Below are positions 8,804 through 18,176 of a stretch of DNA of 64,000 nucleotides, in pieces; position 1 is the stretch's first letter, and the number at the start of each line of letters is the position of its first letter. A program made the translations under genes and the position numbers. The DNA comes from Pelagovum pacificum. GTDB taxonomy: Bacteria > Pseudomonadota > Alphaproteobacteria > Rhodobacterales > Rhodobacteraceae. Where the stretch lies: the NCBI RefSeq assembly GCF_016134045.1, contig NZ_CP065915.1, positions 1,922,001-1,986,000 of the forward strand, given 5' to 3'. The notes beneath the pieces are model-generated. The model was given only the letters and a program-made list of their open reading frames with translations. It was not told the origin of the DNA and made no database searches.

Positions 8804-9457
8804 ATGACAGTCAAGCTCGACATCATCTCCGATCCCGTCTGCCCGTGGTGTTACATCGGCAAAACGAACCTCGACCGCGCGCTTGAGCGTGCCGGCAATC
8901 CGTTCGTCGTTGAATGGCACCCGTTCCAGCTCAACCCCGACATGCCCGCCGAGGGTATGAACCGGGCCGAGTATCTCACCGCGAAGTTCGGCGAGGGCTA
9001 CGAGGACGCCTACCAGAACGTCCGCATCCAGGCCGCGCAGGCCGGGCTCGAGATCGACTTCGACGGCATCACCCGGATGCCCAACACGATCGACGCGCAC
9101 CGCCTGATCCACTGGGCGGGGATCGAGGGGCGGCAGACCTTCGTCGTTCAGCGTCTGTTCGAGGCCTACTTCAAGGAACATCGCGACATCAGCGATCACG
9201 AGGTGTTGGCCGACATCGCCGACGCGGTCGAGATGGACGCCTCCGTCGTGCGCCGCCTGCTCGAATCCGACGCCGACATCGAGGATATCCGCAGCCGCGA
9301 TGCCCACAGCCGTGAGATGGGCGTGACGGGCGTGCCGACCTTCATCGTCGGCCAGCGCCACGCCGTGCCCGGCGCACAGCCCGCCGATCTCTGGGCCAAG
9401 GTCATCACCGAGATCATGGAGAAAGAGGCCGAGGAGGCCACCGACGACGAGGGGTGA
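8804..9457 (+). CDS. DsbA-family thioredoxin-fold oxidoreductase, FrnE-like
   Basis: 217 residues, taken from ATG 8804 (a TTG two codons earlier is the alternative). The N-terminal SDPVCPWCYIGK holds the CPWC active site, and VTGVPTFIVGQRHAVPGAQ contains the cis-Pro region; an inserted helical domain lies between. This is the cytoplasmic FrnE/2-hydroxychromene-2-carboxylate isomerase-like branch of DsbA: no signal peptide is present. FrnE-type proteins act in disulfide chemistry and oxidative stress tolerance. It runs divergently from the XRE-cupin regulator. Confidence 0.88.
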   Translation: MTVKLDIISDPVCPWCYIGKTNLDRALERAGNPFVVEWHPFQLNPDMPAEGMNRAEYLTAKFGEGYEDAYQNVRIQAAQAGLEIDFDGITRMPNTIDAHRLIHWAGIEGRQTFVVQRLFEAYFKEHRDISDHEVLADIADAVEMDASVVRRLLESDADIEDIRSRDAHSREMGVTGVPTFIVGQRHAVPGAQPADLWAKVITEIMEKEAEEATDDEG

Positions 9458-9551
9458 GCCCCCTTGGACCTCCGGCCAAGGTTGTCTAAGCAACTCCTAA
9501 CGCCGGGCCATCCGAGTCCGACGGGATCCCTTGCCCTCGATCGGACAGCCC

Positions 9552-10784
9552 ATGAAAGACTCCGCCCCCTCTTCCATCGACGACCGCCGACGCCTTCGCG
9601 AACCCGAGTTCATCGCGTTGATGGCGATGAGCTCCGCCGTCGTCGCCTTCTCCGTCGATGCCATGCTGCCGGCCCTGCCGAGCATTGCAGATGAACTGAC
9701 GCCCGACGCGCCGAACCGTGCGCAGCTGATCGTCACCGCCTTCATCTTCGGCATGGGCCTCGGCACGCTGGTGGCCGGCCCGCTTTCCGACCGCTTCGGG
9801 CGCAAGCCTGTCTATCTTGGCGGCATCGCGCTCTACATCACCGGGGCGATCCTCGCCTGGTCGGCGCCGACGCTGGAGCTGATGCTGGCCGCGCGCCTCG
9901 TCCAGGGCCTCGGCGCGGCGGGGCCGCGTGTGGTCTTCATGGCAATGATCCGCGACCTCTACGCCGGACGCGCGATGGCGCGGATCCTGTCCTTCGTGAT
10001 GATGTTCTTCACGCTGATCCCGGCGCTCGCGCCTCTGCTCGGCAACACCATCATCGAGCTGTTCGGCTGGCGCGCGACCTTCGTCGCGTTCGTCGTCTTC
10101 GCCATGACGGCAATGAGCTGGATGTTCCTGCGCCAGCCCGAAACGCTGCCGCCCGAGCGTCGCGCGCCGGTCAGCCCCAAGGCGCTGCTCTCGGCACTGA
10201 AGGAGATCTTCTCGACCCAGACCGCGCTGCTCGCCACCGTGGTTCAGACCTTCATCTTCGGGATGCTGTTCTCCAACATCTCCTCGACCCAGATGATCTT
10301 CGACCAGACTTACGGCTATGGCGACACGTTCCATCTCTGGTTCGGCGGCCTCGCCATCCTGGCGGCGAGCGGCAACGTCCTGAACGCGCAGGTGGTGGTG
10401 AAGACCGGCATGCGCGCCCTGATCCGCTGGGCGATGATGGGCCAGATCTTCTTCTCGACCGCGATGATCCTCGTGCTGTGGCTGCCGCTCCCGGCCTCGG
10501 TCGAGTTCCCGCTGTTCCTTATCTGGACGTGGAGCCTGTTCTTCCAGATGGGCCTGACCATCGGCAACCTGAACGCGCTCGCGCTGGAGCCGCTTGGCCA
10601 TATCTCGGGGAGCGCGTCGGCGCTGATCTCGGCCGTATCGACCATCGGTTCCGTCATCATCGGCGCGACGGTGGGGCTCGCCTTCAACGGCACACCCCTG
10701 CCGCTCGCGCTCGCCACGCTGACCTTATCCTCGCTGTCCCTGTTCCTGACCACGAAGATCAAGCGGGACAGCGACCCGGATTAA
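9552..10784 (+). CDS. MFS multidrug exporter, Bcr/CflA family
   Basis: 410 residues from ATG 9552, about 12 membrane segments after a polar N-terminus. The loop 2-3 signature GPLSDRFGRKPVYLGG and the early FSVDAMLPALPSIADEL are typical of Bcr/CflA drug-proton antiporters. Substrates in this family range from bicyclomycin and chloramphenicol to cysteine; nothing here decides. The last 4 bp overlap the convergent ntrX stop. Inner membrane. Confidence 0.88.
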   Translation: MKDSAPSSIDDRRRLREPEFIALMAMSSAVVAFSVDAMLPALPSIADELTPDAPNRAQLIVTAFIFGMGLGTLVAGPLSDRFGRKPVYLGGIALYITGAILAWSAPTLELMLAARLVQGLGAAGPRVVFMAMIRDLYAGRAMARILSFVMMFFTLIPALAPLLGNTIIELFGWRATFVAFVVFAMTAMSWMFLRQPETLPPERRAPVSPKALLSALKEIFSTQTALLATVVQTFIFGMLFSNISSTQMIFDQTYGYGDTFHLWFGGLAILAASGNVLNAQVVVKTGMRALIRWAMMGQIFFSTAMILVLWLPLPASVEFPLFLIWTWSLFFQMGLTIGNLNALALEPLGHISGSASALISAVSTIGSVIIGATVGLAFNGTPLPLALATLTLSSLSLFLTTKIKRDSDPD

Positions 10785-12178
10785 CCTTCGATATGGGCGA
10801 CGCGCGCGCCCGACTTGTTCGAGGTGACGACGCCGAGCGACTTGAGCTTGCGGTGCAGCGCCGAGCGCTCCATCCCGACGAAGGCTGCGGTGCGGGAAAT
10901 GTTGCCGCCGAAGCGATTGATCTGGGTGAGCAGGTATTCCCGCTCGAACAGCTCGCGCGCCTCGCGGAGCGGCAGCGTGGCGAGCCCGCCCGACAGCACC
11001 ACCCGGTCGTCGTCGGAGCCGGTCCGCTCTTCCGTCGCAGGCAGTTCGCGGGCCGAGATCTCGCCCGTTCCTTCGCCGAGGATCAGCACCCGTTCGACGA
11101 CGTTCTTCAGCTGGCGGACGTTGCCCGGCCAGATCATCGTCTGCAACAGCGCGCGCGCATCGTCGGCAAGACGGCGCAGCGGCAGGCCCTGCGACTTGTT
11201 GAACATCTCGATGAAGTGCTCGGCCAGCACAGGAATATCCTCACGCCGCTCTTCAAGAGAGGGCACGGCGATCGGCACGACGTTCAGACGGTGGAACAGC
11301 TCCTGACGGAAGTTTCCCGCTTCAATTTCGCCTTTCAAGTCCCTGTTTGTACTGGAGATTACCCGAATGTCGACTTGCACCTTGTCGCTGCCACCGACCC
11401 GCTGGAACTGCTGGTCGACGAGCACGCGAAGGATCTTGGACTGCGTGCCAAGCGGCATGTCCGCCACTTCGTCGAAGTAGATCACGCCGCCGTTCGCCTC
11501 TTCCAGCAGGCCGCGTTCGATCCCGCGTTCGCTGCTTTCGCGGCCGAACAGCACCTCTTCCATGCGCTCGGGCTCCACCGAGGCGGAGTTGACGCTGACG
11601 AAGGGCCCCTGCGCGCGGTTCGACTTGGCGTGGATGTAGCGGGCGGCCACTTCCTTGCCCGATCCGGCGGGGCCGGTCAGCATCACGCGGCCATTCGACT
11701 TGGTCACCTTGTCGAGGTTGCTCTTCAGCGTGCGGAAGGCGCCGCTGTCTCCGAGCAGCTCGGTCGCGCCCTGCTCGCTGCGCTTCAGCTCGAAATTCTC
11801 GCGGCGCAGGCGGGAGGTCTCCATCGCGCGCCGGATCACGACGAGAAGCTGGTCGATGTTGAACGGCTTCTCGATGAAGTCGTAGGCGCCGAGCTTGATG
11901 GCGGCGACCGCGGCTTCGATGTTGCCGTGGCCCGAGATGATGATGATCGGGATATCGGGGTGGTCTCGTTTCACGGACTTCAGGATCTCGATCCCGTCCA
12001 TGTCGCTGTCTTTCAGCCAGATATCGAGGATCAGCAGCGCGGGCTGCGCCTTCGCCACCTCGGCCATGCACTGGTCGGAGGTGCCGGCCAGCCGGGTCGT
12101 GTAGCCCTCGTCATGCAGGATTTCCGCGACCAGTTCGCGGATGTCCCGTTCGTCGTCGGTTATGAGAATATCGCCCAT
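10781..12178 (-). CDS. ntrX: Response regulator NtrX
   Basis: 465 residues: receiver domain with Asp52 as phospho-acceptor and Lys104, AAA+ domain with Walker A GPAGSGKE at 169-176 and Walker B YFDEV at about 234-238, and a Fis-type helix-turn-helix at the C-terminus (GNISRTAAFVGMERSALHRKL). The GAFTGA loop that contacts sigma54 is missing: the stretch at 211-231 reads FGRESSERGI and then ERGLLEEANGG. It is the last gene of dusB-ntrB-ntrC-ntrY-ntrX and pairs with NtrY. In alphaproteobacteria the pair controls nitrogen, redox and envelope genes. DNA-binding cytoplasmic protein. Confidence 0.95.
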   Translation of the reverse strand: MGDILITDDERDIRELVAEILHDEGYTTRLAGTSDQCMAEVAKAQPALLILDIWLKDSDMDGIEILKSVKRDHPDIPIIIISGHGNIEAAVAAIKLGAYDFIEKPFNIDQLLVVIRRAMETSRLRRENFELKRSEQGATELLGDSGAFRTLKSNLDKVTKSNGRVMLTGPAGSGKEVAARYIHAKSNRAQGPFVSVNSASVEPERMEEVLFGRESSERGIERGLLEEANGGVIYFDEVADMPLGTQSKILRVLVDQQFQRVGGSDKVQVDIRVISSTNRDLKGEIEAGNFRQELFHRLNVVPIAVPSLEERREDIPVLAEHFIEMFNKSQGLPLRRLADDARALLQTMIWPGNVRQLKNVVERVLILGEGTGEISARELPATEERTGSDDDRVVLSGGLATLPLREARELFEREYLLTQINRFGGNISRTAAFVGMERSALHRKLKSLGVVTSNKSGARVAHIEG

Positions 12179-12194
12179 CTTATTCTTTCTACCT

Positions 12195-14513
12195 CTACAC
12201 TGCCTGTTTTTCCGCCCACGCCCCGACCTGCGCGACCGGGAGGGTCACGATGGCCAGTGCGCCGGCGTGGTTGCTTTCATCGAACGGCTCCGCATCCGTC
12301 AGGGTCAGCGCGCCGCCGTGTTCCTCGATGATCTTCTTGACGATCGGCAGGCCCAGTCCGGTGCCTTTCGATCGCGTGGTCACGTAAGGTTCGAACAGCC
12401 GGGCCCGGTCCTCGGGCAGGCCGATACCGTTGTCTGCAATCTCGATCCGCGCCTCGTTGTCGGCATGGGACATCCGGATGCGGATCTGGGGCGTGACCTC
12501 GTCACCCTTTTCCTGTCGCGTTTCAATGGCTTCGCCGGCGTTCTTGATAAGGTTGGTGAGCGCCTGACTGATCATCGTCGCGTCCAAATCGGCCAGCACC
12601 GCTTCAGCCGGCAGGTCCGCGGTGAAGGCGACCTCGGGTTGTCCGGCCTCCTGCAAGGTTACCGCATCGCGCACCAGTGCCGTCAGGTCATTGCGAATAC
12701 GCTCCGGCTCCGGCATCCGCGCGAACTTGGAGAACTCGTCCACGATGCGCCGCAGGTCGTTGGTCTGTCGCACGATGACGTCTGTCATCTGGAACAGGGT
12801 TTCTTCATCTTCGTCAGACACTTTCGGGCCGAACTTGCGCTTGATCCGCTCGGCAGAGAGCTGGATCGGCGTCAGCGGGTTCTTGATCTCGTGCGCGATG
12901 CGCCGGGCCACGTCGCCCCAGGCCGCCATCCGCTGCGCGCTGACGAGGTCGGTCACATCGTCGAACGCGACCACGTAGCCCTCGATCCGCCCCGCCTCGG
13001 ACCGGCGCGGGGCCATGCGGACGAGCAGGCTCTCCTGCTTGCCGGACCGGATGAGGTTCACCTGCTCCTGCAGCACCTTGCGCTTCTCGCGGCGCAGACG
13101 GTCGAAGAGCGGTTCGAACTCGGGCACGGCGACGGCGAGCGAATCCTGCTGGGTGGTATCGTCCACCGCCAGCAACCGCTTGGCCGACGGGTTCACGAAG
13201 GTCACCCGCCCCTTGGCGTCCAGCCCGACCACGCCCGACGTAATGGACGACAGCACGCTGTCGAACAGCCGTCGCCGGGTCTCGATCTGGTCGGTGCGGC
13301 GCAGAAGCTCCTGCCGCTGCTGCTTCAGTTGAGACGTCATCTGGTTGAAGTAGCGACCGAGCTGGCTGATCTCGTCGTCGCCCTTCTCCTCGCGGACGCG
13401 CACGTCGAGGTCCCCTGCCCCGACCCGCTGCGATGCGCCGACGAGCCGGCCGACGGGCCGTGACAGCCGCTCCGCAAACCAGAGGCCGAGCCAGATGGCG
13501 GCGAGGATCAGGATCACGGCGAAGCCGAAATAGATCAGCCCGAACTCGAACAACAGTCGTCCGCGATCCTGCTCGAGCTGCTGGTACAGCGTCACCGTCT
13601 CCTGCGTCTCGTCCAGCAGGGACAGGATGCCACCGTCGACTTCGCGACTGACGTAAAGCAGGTGGTCGGTGAAATCCTCCAACGGCAGGATCGCCCGGAA
13701 CTCGTTGTTGTCCCAGTCCTCGATGATCGAGATGCCGTCGCGATAGGCCTCGTCGATGCTCTCCTGCGACGGCTGTTCGAAGTCGAACAGGTAGGAGCGC
13801 GCACCACGGGCCACGATCTCGCCCGTACCGTCGATCACGAAGGCCTCCGTCAGGCCGCGCTCGATCTGGCCCTGCACCCGGCCGAGCGCCTGCCGGATCT
13901 CGCCGGGGCTCATGAAGAAGGTGCTGCGCCGCTCCTCGTTCAGGTAGTCGGCGAGGTCGCGCCCGTCCTCCGCCAGTTCCTGCCGGTGTTCATCCTCGTA
14001 GGCCTGCGCCGCTGCGAGCGACGAGCCGACCACGTTGCGCACCCGGTCGGAGAACCAGCCCTCCAGCCCGACATTCAGGGTCAGCACGGCAAAGACCGCG
14101 ACCAGCACCGTCGGCACCAGCGCGACGACGGCGAAGACCCCCGTGAGCCGCAGGTGAAGCCGCGAGCCGGCAGAGCGCGCGCGCCGCGCCGCGACCATCG
14201 ACATCACGCGCCGCAGCACCAGCGTCGCGACGATCAGCACGTAGGCGAGGTCGACGGTCAGCAGGATCCGCACTCCGGGCGATCCGATGACCGAATTGAG
14301 CGGCCCGAGGAAACTGACCGTCAGCCCGGCCAGGATCGGGCCAAGCAGGACCAGCCCGATCGTGGCCGCGTTTTGCACACGCCGCTCCCGCCGCCATCTG
14401 CTGACGCGGGTCAGCTGCAGATCGATCGGAGACCGCCGCACTTGCTCGCCCAGTTCTTCTTGGGGACGTGCTTGCGCACCTCCACCGCCACACTTCCGTG
14501 TTCCATGCGCCAC
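12195..14513 (-). CDS. ntrY: Sensor histidine kinase NtrY
   Basis: 772 residues. An N-terminal block of membrane segments (about 50-170), a long periplasmic stretch, another membrane segment at about 325-350, then HAMP (RLSRPVGRL...GAGDLDVRV), PAS, HisKA with phospho-His in RRIAHEIKNPLTPIQ, and HATPase_c with NADNG-like DNGIGLP and GTGLGLPIVKKI. It phosphorylates NtrX, whose start is 16 bp downstream. The start is GTG at 14513; the first about 45 residues are poorly conserved-looking and a later start is possible. 31 bp separate it from the ntrC stop. Confidence 0.95.
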   Translation of the reverse strand: MAHGTRKCGGGGAQARPQEELGEQVRRSPIDLQLTRVSRWRRERRVQNAATIGLVLLGPILAGLTVSFLGPLNSVIGSPGVRILLTVDLAYVLIVATLVLRRVMSMVAARRARSAGSRLHLRLTGVFAVVALVPTVLVAVFAVLTLNVGLEGWFSDRVRNVVGSSLAAAQAYEDEHRQELAEDGRDLADYLNEERRSTFFMSPGEIRQALGRVQGQIERGLTEAFVIDGTGEIVARGARSYLFDFEQPSQESIDEAYRDGISIIEDWDNNEFRAILPLEDFTDHLLYVSREVDGGILSLLDETQETVTLYQQLEQDRGRLLFEFGLIYFGFAVILILAAIWLGLWFAERLSRPVGRLVGASQRVGAGDLDVRVREEKGDDEISQLGRYFNQMTSQLKQQRQELLRRTDQIETRRRLFDSVLSSITSGVVGLDAKGRVTFVNPSAKRLLAVDDTTQQDSLAVAVPEFEPLFDRLRREKRKVLQEQVNLIRSGKQESLLVRMAPRRSEAGRIEGYVVAFDDVTDLVSAQRMAAWGDVARRIAHEIKNPLTPIQLSAERIKRKFGPKVSDEDEETLFQMTDVIVRQTNDLRRIVDEFSKFARMPEPERIRNDLTALVRDAVTLQEAGQPEVAFTADLPAEAVLADLDATMISQALTNLIKNAGEAIETRQEKGDEVTPQIRIRMSHADNEARIEIADNGIGLPEDRARLFEPYVTTRSKGTGLGLPIVKKIIEEHGGALTLTDAEPFDESNHAGALAIVTLPVAQVGAWAEKQAV

Positions 14514-14544
14514 ATGGCGACTCCGACACGGTTCTGTTGCGCTT

Positions 14545-15909
14545 TTACATCAACTTGCGGCGGCGTGTCACGCGAATATCGAGGTCGGTGATCTTCTTCC
14601 TCAACGTATTGCGGTTGATGCCCAGCAGATCGGCACATTTGGCCTGATTCCCGCCGGTGGCATCGAGCGTGATCTCGATCAGCGGCAGCTCCACTTCCTT
14701 CAGGATCCGCTGGTAAAGGCCCGGCGGCGGCAACACTCCGCCATGCAGGTCGAAGTAGCGCCGCAGGTGCTTGGCCACCGAGGCGGAGAGTTTCTCGCCC
14801 TCGCCGCCACCGCGCAGCGGCTCCATCGCCGGCTGGTTGCCAAGCACGTGTTCGACTTCGACGCGCGTCACCTCGTCCTCGGTCGCGGTAAAGACGAGCC
14901 GGCGGATCGCGTTCTCCAGTTGGCGGACGTTGCCGGGCCAGGAATATGCGCGCACCAGGTCCATCGCCTGTGGGCTGAGGCGCTTCAGCGCGGCGCCTTC
15001 GCGTTCGGCGCGGGCAAGGAAATGCTCGGCCAGCAGCGGGATGTCGTCGACGCGCTCGCGCAGCGAGGGCACGGCCAGCGTCACGCCACCGAGCCGGTAA
15101 TAGAGGTCCTCGCGGAAGTCGCCCGCCTCCATCCGGTTCATCAGGTCGATCTGGCTGGTCGACATGATGCGCGGGCCGGAGTCGCCGAGCGCGTCGAGCA
15201 TCCGGACGATCCGGCTCTGCGCCTCGTCGGGGAAGTCGCCGACCTCGTCGAAGACAAGGCTGCCGCCCTTGGCGCGCGACAGGAGCGCCGACGGCCCCTC
15301 CGCCCCTTCGAGATCGGCGGCGTTGGCGACCACGAAGGGCAGCGTACGCCGGTCCGAGAAATCGTGGATCGCCCGCGCGATCAAGGACTTGCCTGTGCCG
15401 CTCTCGCCCGAGATCAGGACGGGCAGTTGCGTGTTCATCACCCGCGCGACCAGACGGTAGAGCGACTGCATCGCCGGTGTGCGTCCCACCAGCGGCAGGT
15501 CGCCCTCGCCCCGCTCCGCATCCGGGCGCGGCGGCGGCGCGCGGCGCTTCACCTCGAGGGCGCGACCGGCGCGCTTCATCAGGTCGGGCAGGTCGAAGGG
15601 TTTAGGAAGGTAATCGTAGGCCTCGGCCTCCGCCGCCTGGATCGCGGTCATGATCGTGTTCTGCGCCGAGATGACGATGACCGGCAGGCCCGGCCGCTTC
15701 TCGGAGATCATCGGCAACTGATCGAGCCCGTTGCCGTCCGGCATGATGACGTCGGAGATGACGAGATCGCCCTTCCCTTCGTCCACCCACCGCATCAGCG
15801 TCACGAGGGAGGAGGTGGCGTGCACCTTGCAACCAGCACGAGTCAGGGCCTGCGTGAGCACGGTCCGAATGGTGCGATCGTCGTCGGCGACGAGTACGGT
15901 TCCGTCCAT
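14545..15909 (-). CDS. ntrC: Nitrogen regulation response regulator NtrC (GAFTGA-less)
   Basis: 454 residues: receiver domain with Asp53 ([10 protein letters not shown]) and Lys103, AAA+ domain with Walker A GESGTGKS at 168-175 and Walker B LVFDEV at about 218-223, Fis-like HTH at the end ([21 protein letters not shown]). Between the Walker motifs the usual sigma54-contact loop is shortened to [20 protein letters not shown], without GAFTGA. This is the form known from Rhodobacter capsulatus NtrC, which activates the sigma70 RNA polymerase. NtrB is directly upstream with the stop and start adjacent. Controls nitrogen-limitation genes. Confidence 0.96.
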   Translation of the reverse strand: MDGTVLVADDDRTIRTVLTQALTRAGCKVHATSSLVTLMRWVDEGKGDLVISDVIMPDGNGLDQLPMISEKRPGLPVIVISAQNTIMTAIQAAEAEAYDYLPKPFDLPDLMKRAGRALEVKRRAPPPRPDAERGEGDLPLVGRTPAMQSLYRLVARVMNTQLPVLISGESGTGKSLIARAIHDFSDRRTLPFVVANAADLEGAEGPSALLSRAKGGSLVFDEVGDFPDEAQSRIVRMLDALGDSGPRIMSTSQIDLMNRMEAGDFREDLYYRLGGVTLAVPSLRERVDDIPLLAEHFLARAEREGAALKRLSPQAMDLVRAYSWPGNVRQLENAIRRLVFTATEDEVTRVEVEHVLGNQPAMEPLRGGGEGEKLSASVAKHLRRYFDLHGGVLPPPGLYQRILKEVELPLIEITLDATGGNQAKCADLLGINRNTLRKKITDLDIRVTRRRKLM

Positions 15910-16995
15910 CTAGTCTTCTCCGGTGTCAGTTACGTCCTTGGGGACGAGCGGTAGGGAAAGTCGGAACACGGTGCGGCCGGGAATGCTCTCGACCGAGATC
16001 CAGCCGCCGTTGTCTGCGATGATCTTGCTGACGAGCGCGAGGCCGAGCCCGGTGCCGTTCTCGCGGCCCGACACGAAGGGTTCGAACACGTCGGACGCTA
16101 TGTCGGGCGGCAGGCCGGGGCCGTCGTCGATGATCTCCACCTGCAGTGGCAGGCGAACGTGATTGCCATCGGCGCGGCGGACCCGCAGCGACGGCTCGTA
16201 GAAGGTGCGCAGGCGGATCGAACCGCCCTCTTGCCCCGCTTCGGAGGCGTTCTTCAGCAGGTTCAGGAACACCTGCAGCATCTGGTCGGGGTCGACCCAG
16301 GTCTGCGGCAGCGAGGGGTCGTAGTCCTCGATGAACATCATGTGCGCGCCGAAGCCGACGCTGGCCGACTGACGCGACCGGTCGAGCAGGTCGTGGATGT
16401 TCACCGCCTTGCTCAGCGGCGGGCGCAGGTTGCCGAACTGCTCCACCTGCTCGAGAAGCTGCACGATGCGGCGGCTTTCCTCGACGATCAGGTCGGTGAG
16501 CTCGAGGTCGCCGTTCTCCAGGTTCATCGACAGCAGCTGCGCCGCGCCGGTGATCCCGGCGAGCGGGTTCTTGATCTCGTGCGCCAGCATCTCGGCCATG
16601 CCGATGGCCGATTTCGCCGCACGGCCAGAGACGGCGTTCAGCGTCAGACGGCTCGCCACCTCGCGGGGGGAGATCATCATCAGCATGTAGCCCTCGGCGC
16701 TTTGCAGCGGGGCGAACTGGATGTTGCACTGCATCGGCGGGCGCTCACCGCTGCCGACATCGACGTCGTTCACGAAGAGCGAGGACTTCTGCTCCCGCGC
16801 CTTGGCGTAGGGTTCCTCCAGCGCGGCGTCGATCATCACCTTGTCCCAGAGCGGCGCGCCGGTGAGGCTGCGCGAGGACAGGTTCAGGAACGCCTCGGCT
16901 GCCGGGTTGCTGTCGGCGATCGTGTCATCGGGCGCGAGCAGCAGCGCGGGCACCGGGATCGAGTTCCAGAGCGACGGGTCGACGACATGGGTCAT
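15910..16995 (-). CDS. ntrB: Nitrogen regulation histidine kinase/phosphatase NtrB
   Basis: 361 residues, soluble. N-terminal PAS-like domain (residues about 10-120), HisKA with the phospho-His in MLAHEIKNPLAGITG, and HATPase_c with NLLKNASEA, IDDGPGLP and NGTGLGLALVSKI. In the nitrogen cascade PII proteins switch NtrB between kinase and phosphatase toward NtrC. The ATG overlaps the dusB stop by 4 bp and its own stop abuts ntrC, so the genes are translationally coupled. Confidence 0.95.
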   Translation of the reverse strand: MTHVVDPSLWNSIPVPALLLAPDDTIADSNPAAEAFLNLSSRSLTGAPLWDKVMIDAALEEPYAKAREQKSSLFVNDVDVGSGERPPMQCNIQFAPLQSAEGYMLMMISPREVASRLTLNAVSGRAAKSAIGMAEMLAHEIKNPLAGITGAAQLLSMNLENGDLELTDLIVEESRRIVQLLEQVEQFGNLRPPLSKAVNIHDLLDRSRQSASVGFGAHMMFIEDYDPSLPQTWVDPDQMLQVFLNLLKNASEAGQEGGSIRLRTFYEPSLRVRRADGNHVRLPLQVEIIDDGPGLPPDIASDVFEPFVSGRENGTGLGLALVSKIIADNGGWISVESIPGRTVFRLSLPLVPKDVTDTGED

Positions 16996-18008
16996 GCGGC
17001 AAGGGCCCTCGTATCCAGCGCATCGGGAAGCCGTGCGAGAACCGCGGCAGGGTCGCTCGCGGTCAGGATCTCGCGCCGCAGCGCCCCGTCCGTCCCCGCG
17101 CGGTCCATGTACCAGCCGAGGTGCTTGCGGGCGACGCGCGCGCCGAGCCCCTCGGGATAGAAGGCGAGCATCGCCTCGTAATGGGCGGCCACCATGTCAG
17201 CGAGCGCCCTGCCCTCCGGCACCTGCGGTGCTTGCGTGCCGAACAGGTCCGACGCGACTTGCGCGATTTTCCAGGGCGCGCCCTGCGCGCCACGCCCGAT
17301 CATCACGCCGTCCGCGCCGGAGCGCGTCATCGCCGTCCGGGCAGTCCCGGTGTCGATGATATCGCCGTTGGCGATAAGCGGGATCGAGACGGCGTCGCGC
17401 ACGGCCCGGATTGCCGCCCAGTCCGCGGAGCCCTTATAGAACTGGCAGCGGGTGCGGCCGTGGATCGTGACGAGCCGGATGCCGGCGCCCTCGGCTCGTT
17501 TCGCGATGTCGGCGGCGTTCAGGCAGTCGTCGTCCCAGCCGAGCCGGGTCTTCAGCGTCACGGGCACCGAAACTGCGCCGACGACCGCCTCGATCAGCGA
17601 CAGCGCGTGATCGGGCGTGCGCATCAGCGCCGAGCCGGATTCGCCGTTCGTCACCTTCTTGGCGGGGCAGCCCATGTTGATGTCGATGATCGCGGCACCA
17701 TTCGCCTCGGCGATGCGGGCGGCCTCGGCCATCCAATGCGCCTCGCGCCCCGCGAGCTGCACGGCGGTGCGCGCTTCGCCGAATCCGAGCTCCGCCTTCG
17801 CGCCGATTCCGAGGTGGCCCTGCACCATCTCCTGGCTGGCGACCATCTCGGACACGACCCAGCCGGCCCCGAAGGACAGCACCAGCTGCCGGAACGGCAG
17901 ATCGGTAATTCCCGCCAGCGGCGCAAGCGCGACCGGCGGCGCGAGAACAGCCCCGCCGAGGTCGATCCGGACAGGTGTCCGGGAAGTCAGTGCCGTAGGA
18001 TCGGTCAT
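16992..18008 (-). CDS. dusB: tRNA dihydrouridine synthase DusB (NifR3)
   Basis: 338 residues from ATG 18008; a longer reading frame exists but begins in the divergent promoter region. The flavin TIM barrel signatures are present: LAPLAGITDLPFRQL, DINMGCPAKKVTNGESGSALM with the active-site Cys, and IGRGAQGAPW near the phosphate site. It reduces a uridine of tRNA using FMN and NADPH. In Rhodobacterales it is traditionally called nifR3 and heads the ntr operon, as here. The reason for this pairing is not understood. Confidence 0.95.
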   Translation of the reverse strand: MTDPTALTSRTPVRIDLGGAVLAPPVALAPLAGITDLPFRQLVLSFGAGWVVSEMVASQEMVQGHLGIGAKAELGFGEARTAVQLAGREAHWMAEAARIAEANGAAIIDINMGCPAKKVTNGESGSALMRTPDHALSLIEAVVGAVSVPVTLKTRLGWDDDCLNAADIAKRAEGAGIRLVTIHGRTRCQFYKGSADWAAIRAVRDAVSIPLIANGDIIDTGTARTAMTRSGADGVMIGRGAQGAPWKIAQVASDLFGTQAPQVPEGRALADMVAAHYEAMLAFYPEGLGARVARKHLGWYMDRAGTDGALRREILTASDPAAVLARLPDALDTRALAA

Positions 18009-18176
18009 GTGCCCAACGATTGTGCGATCAAGGGGAGACGTAACCTCGCAACTCGGCGATAACAATGGGAGAGGCATCAATTCTAGCGGGACGCTGCGAT
18101 GCGCCCATATTTTGAGCATGTCGCCGGGGTGCGAGGCAGGAATTGCACCGACCGCAACCTGCGCCTATGAGGAGCC

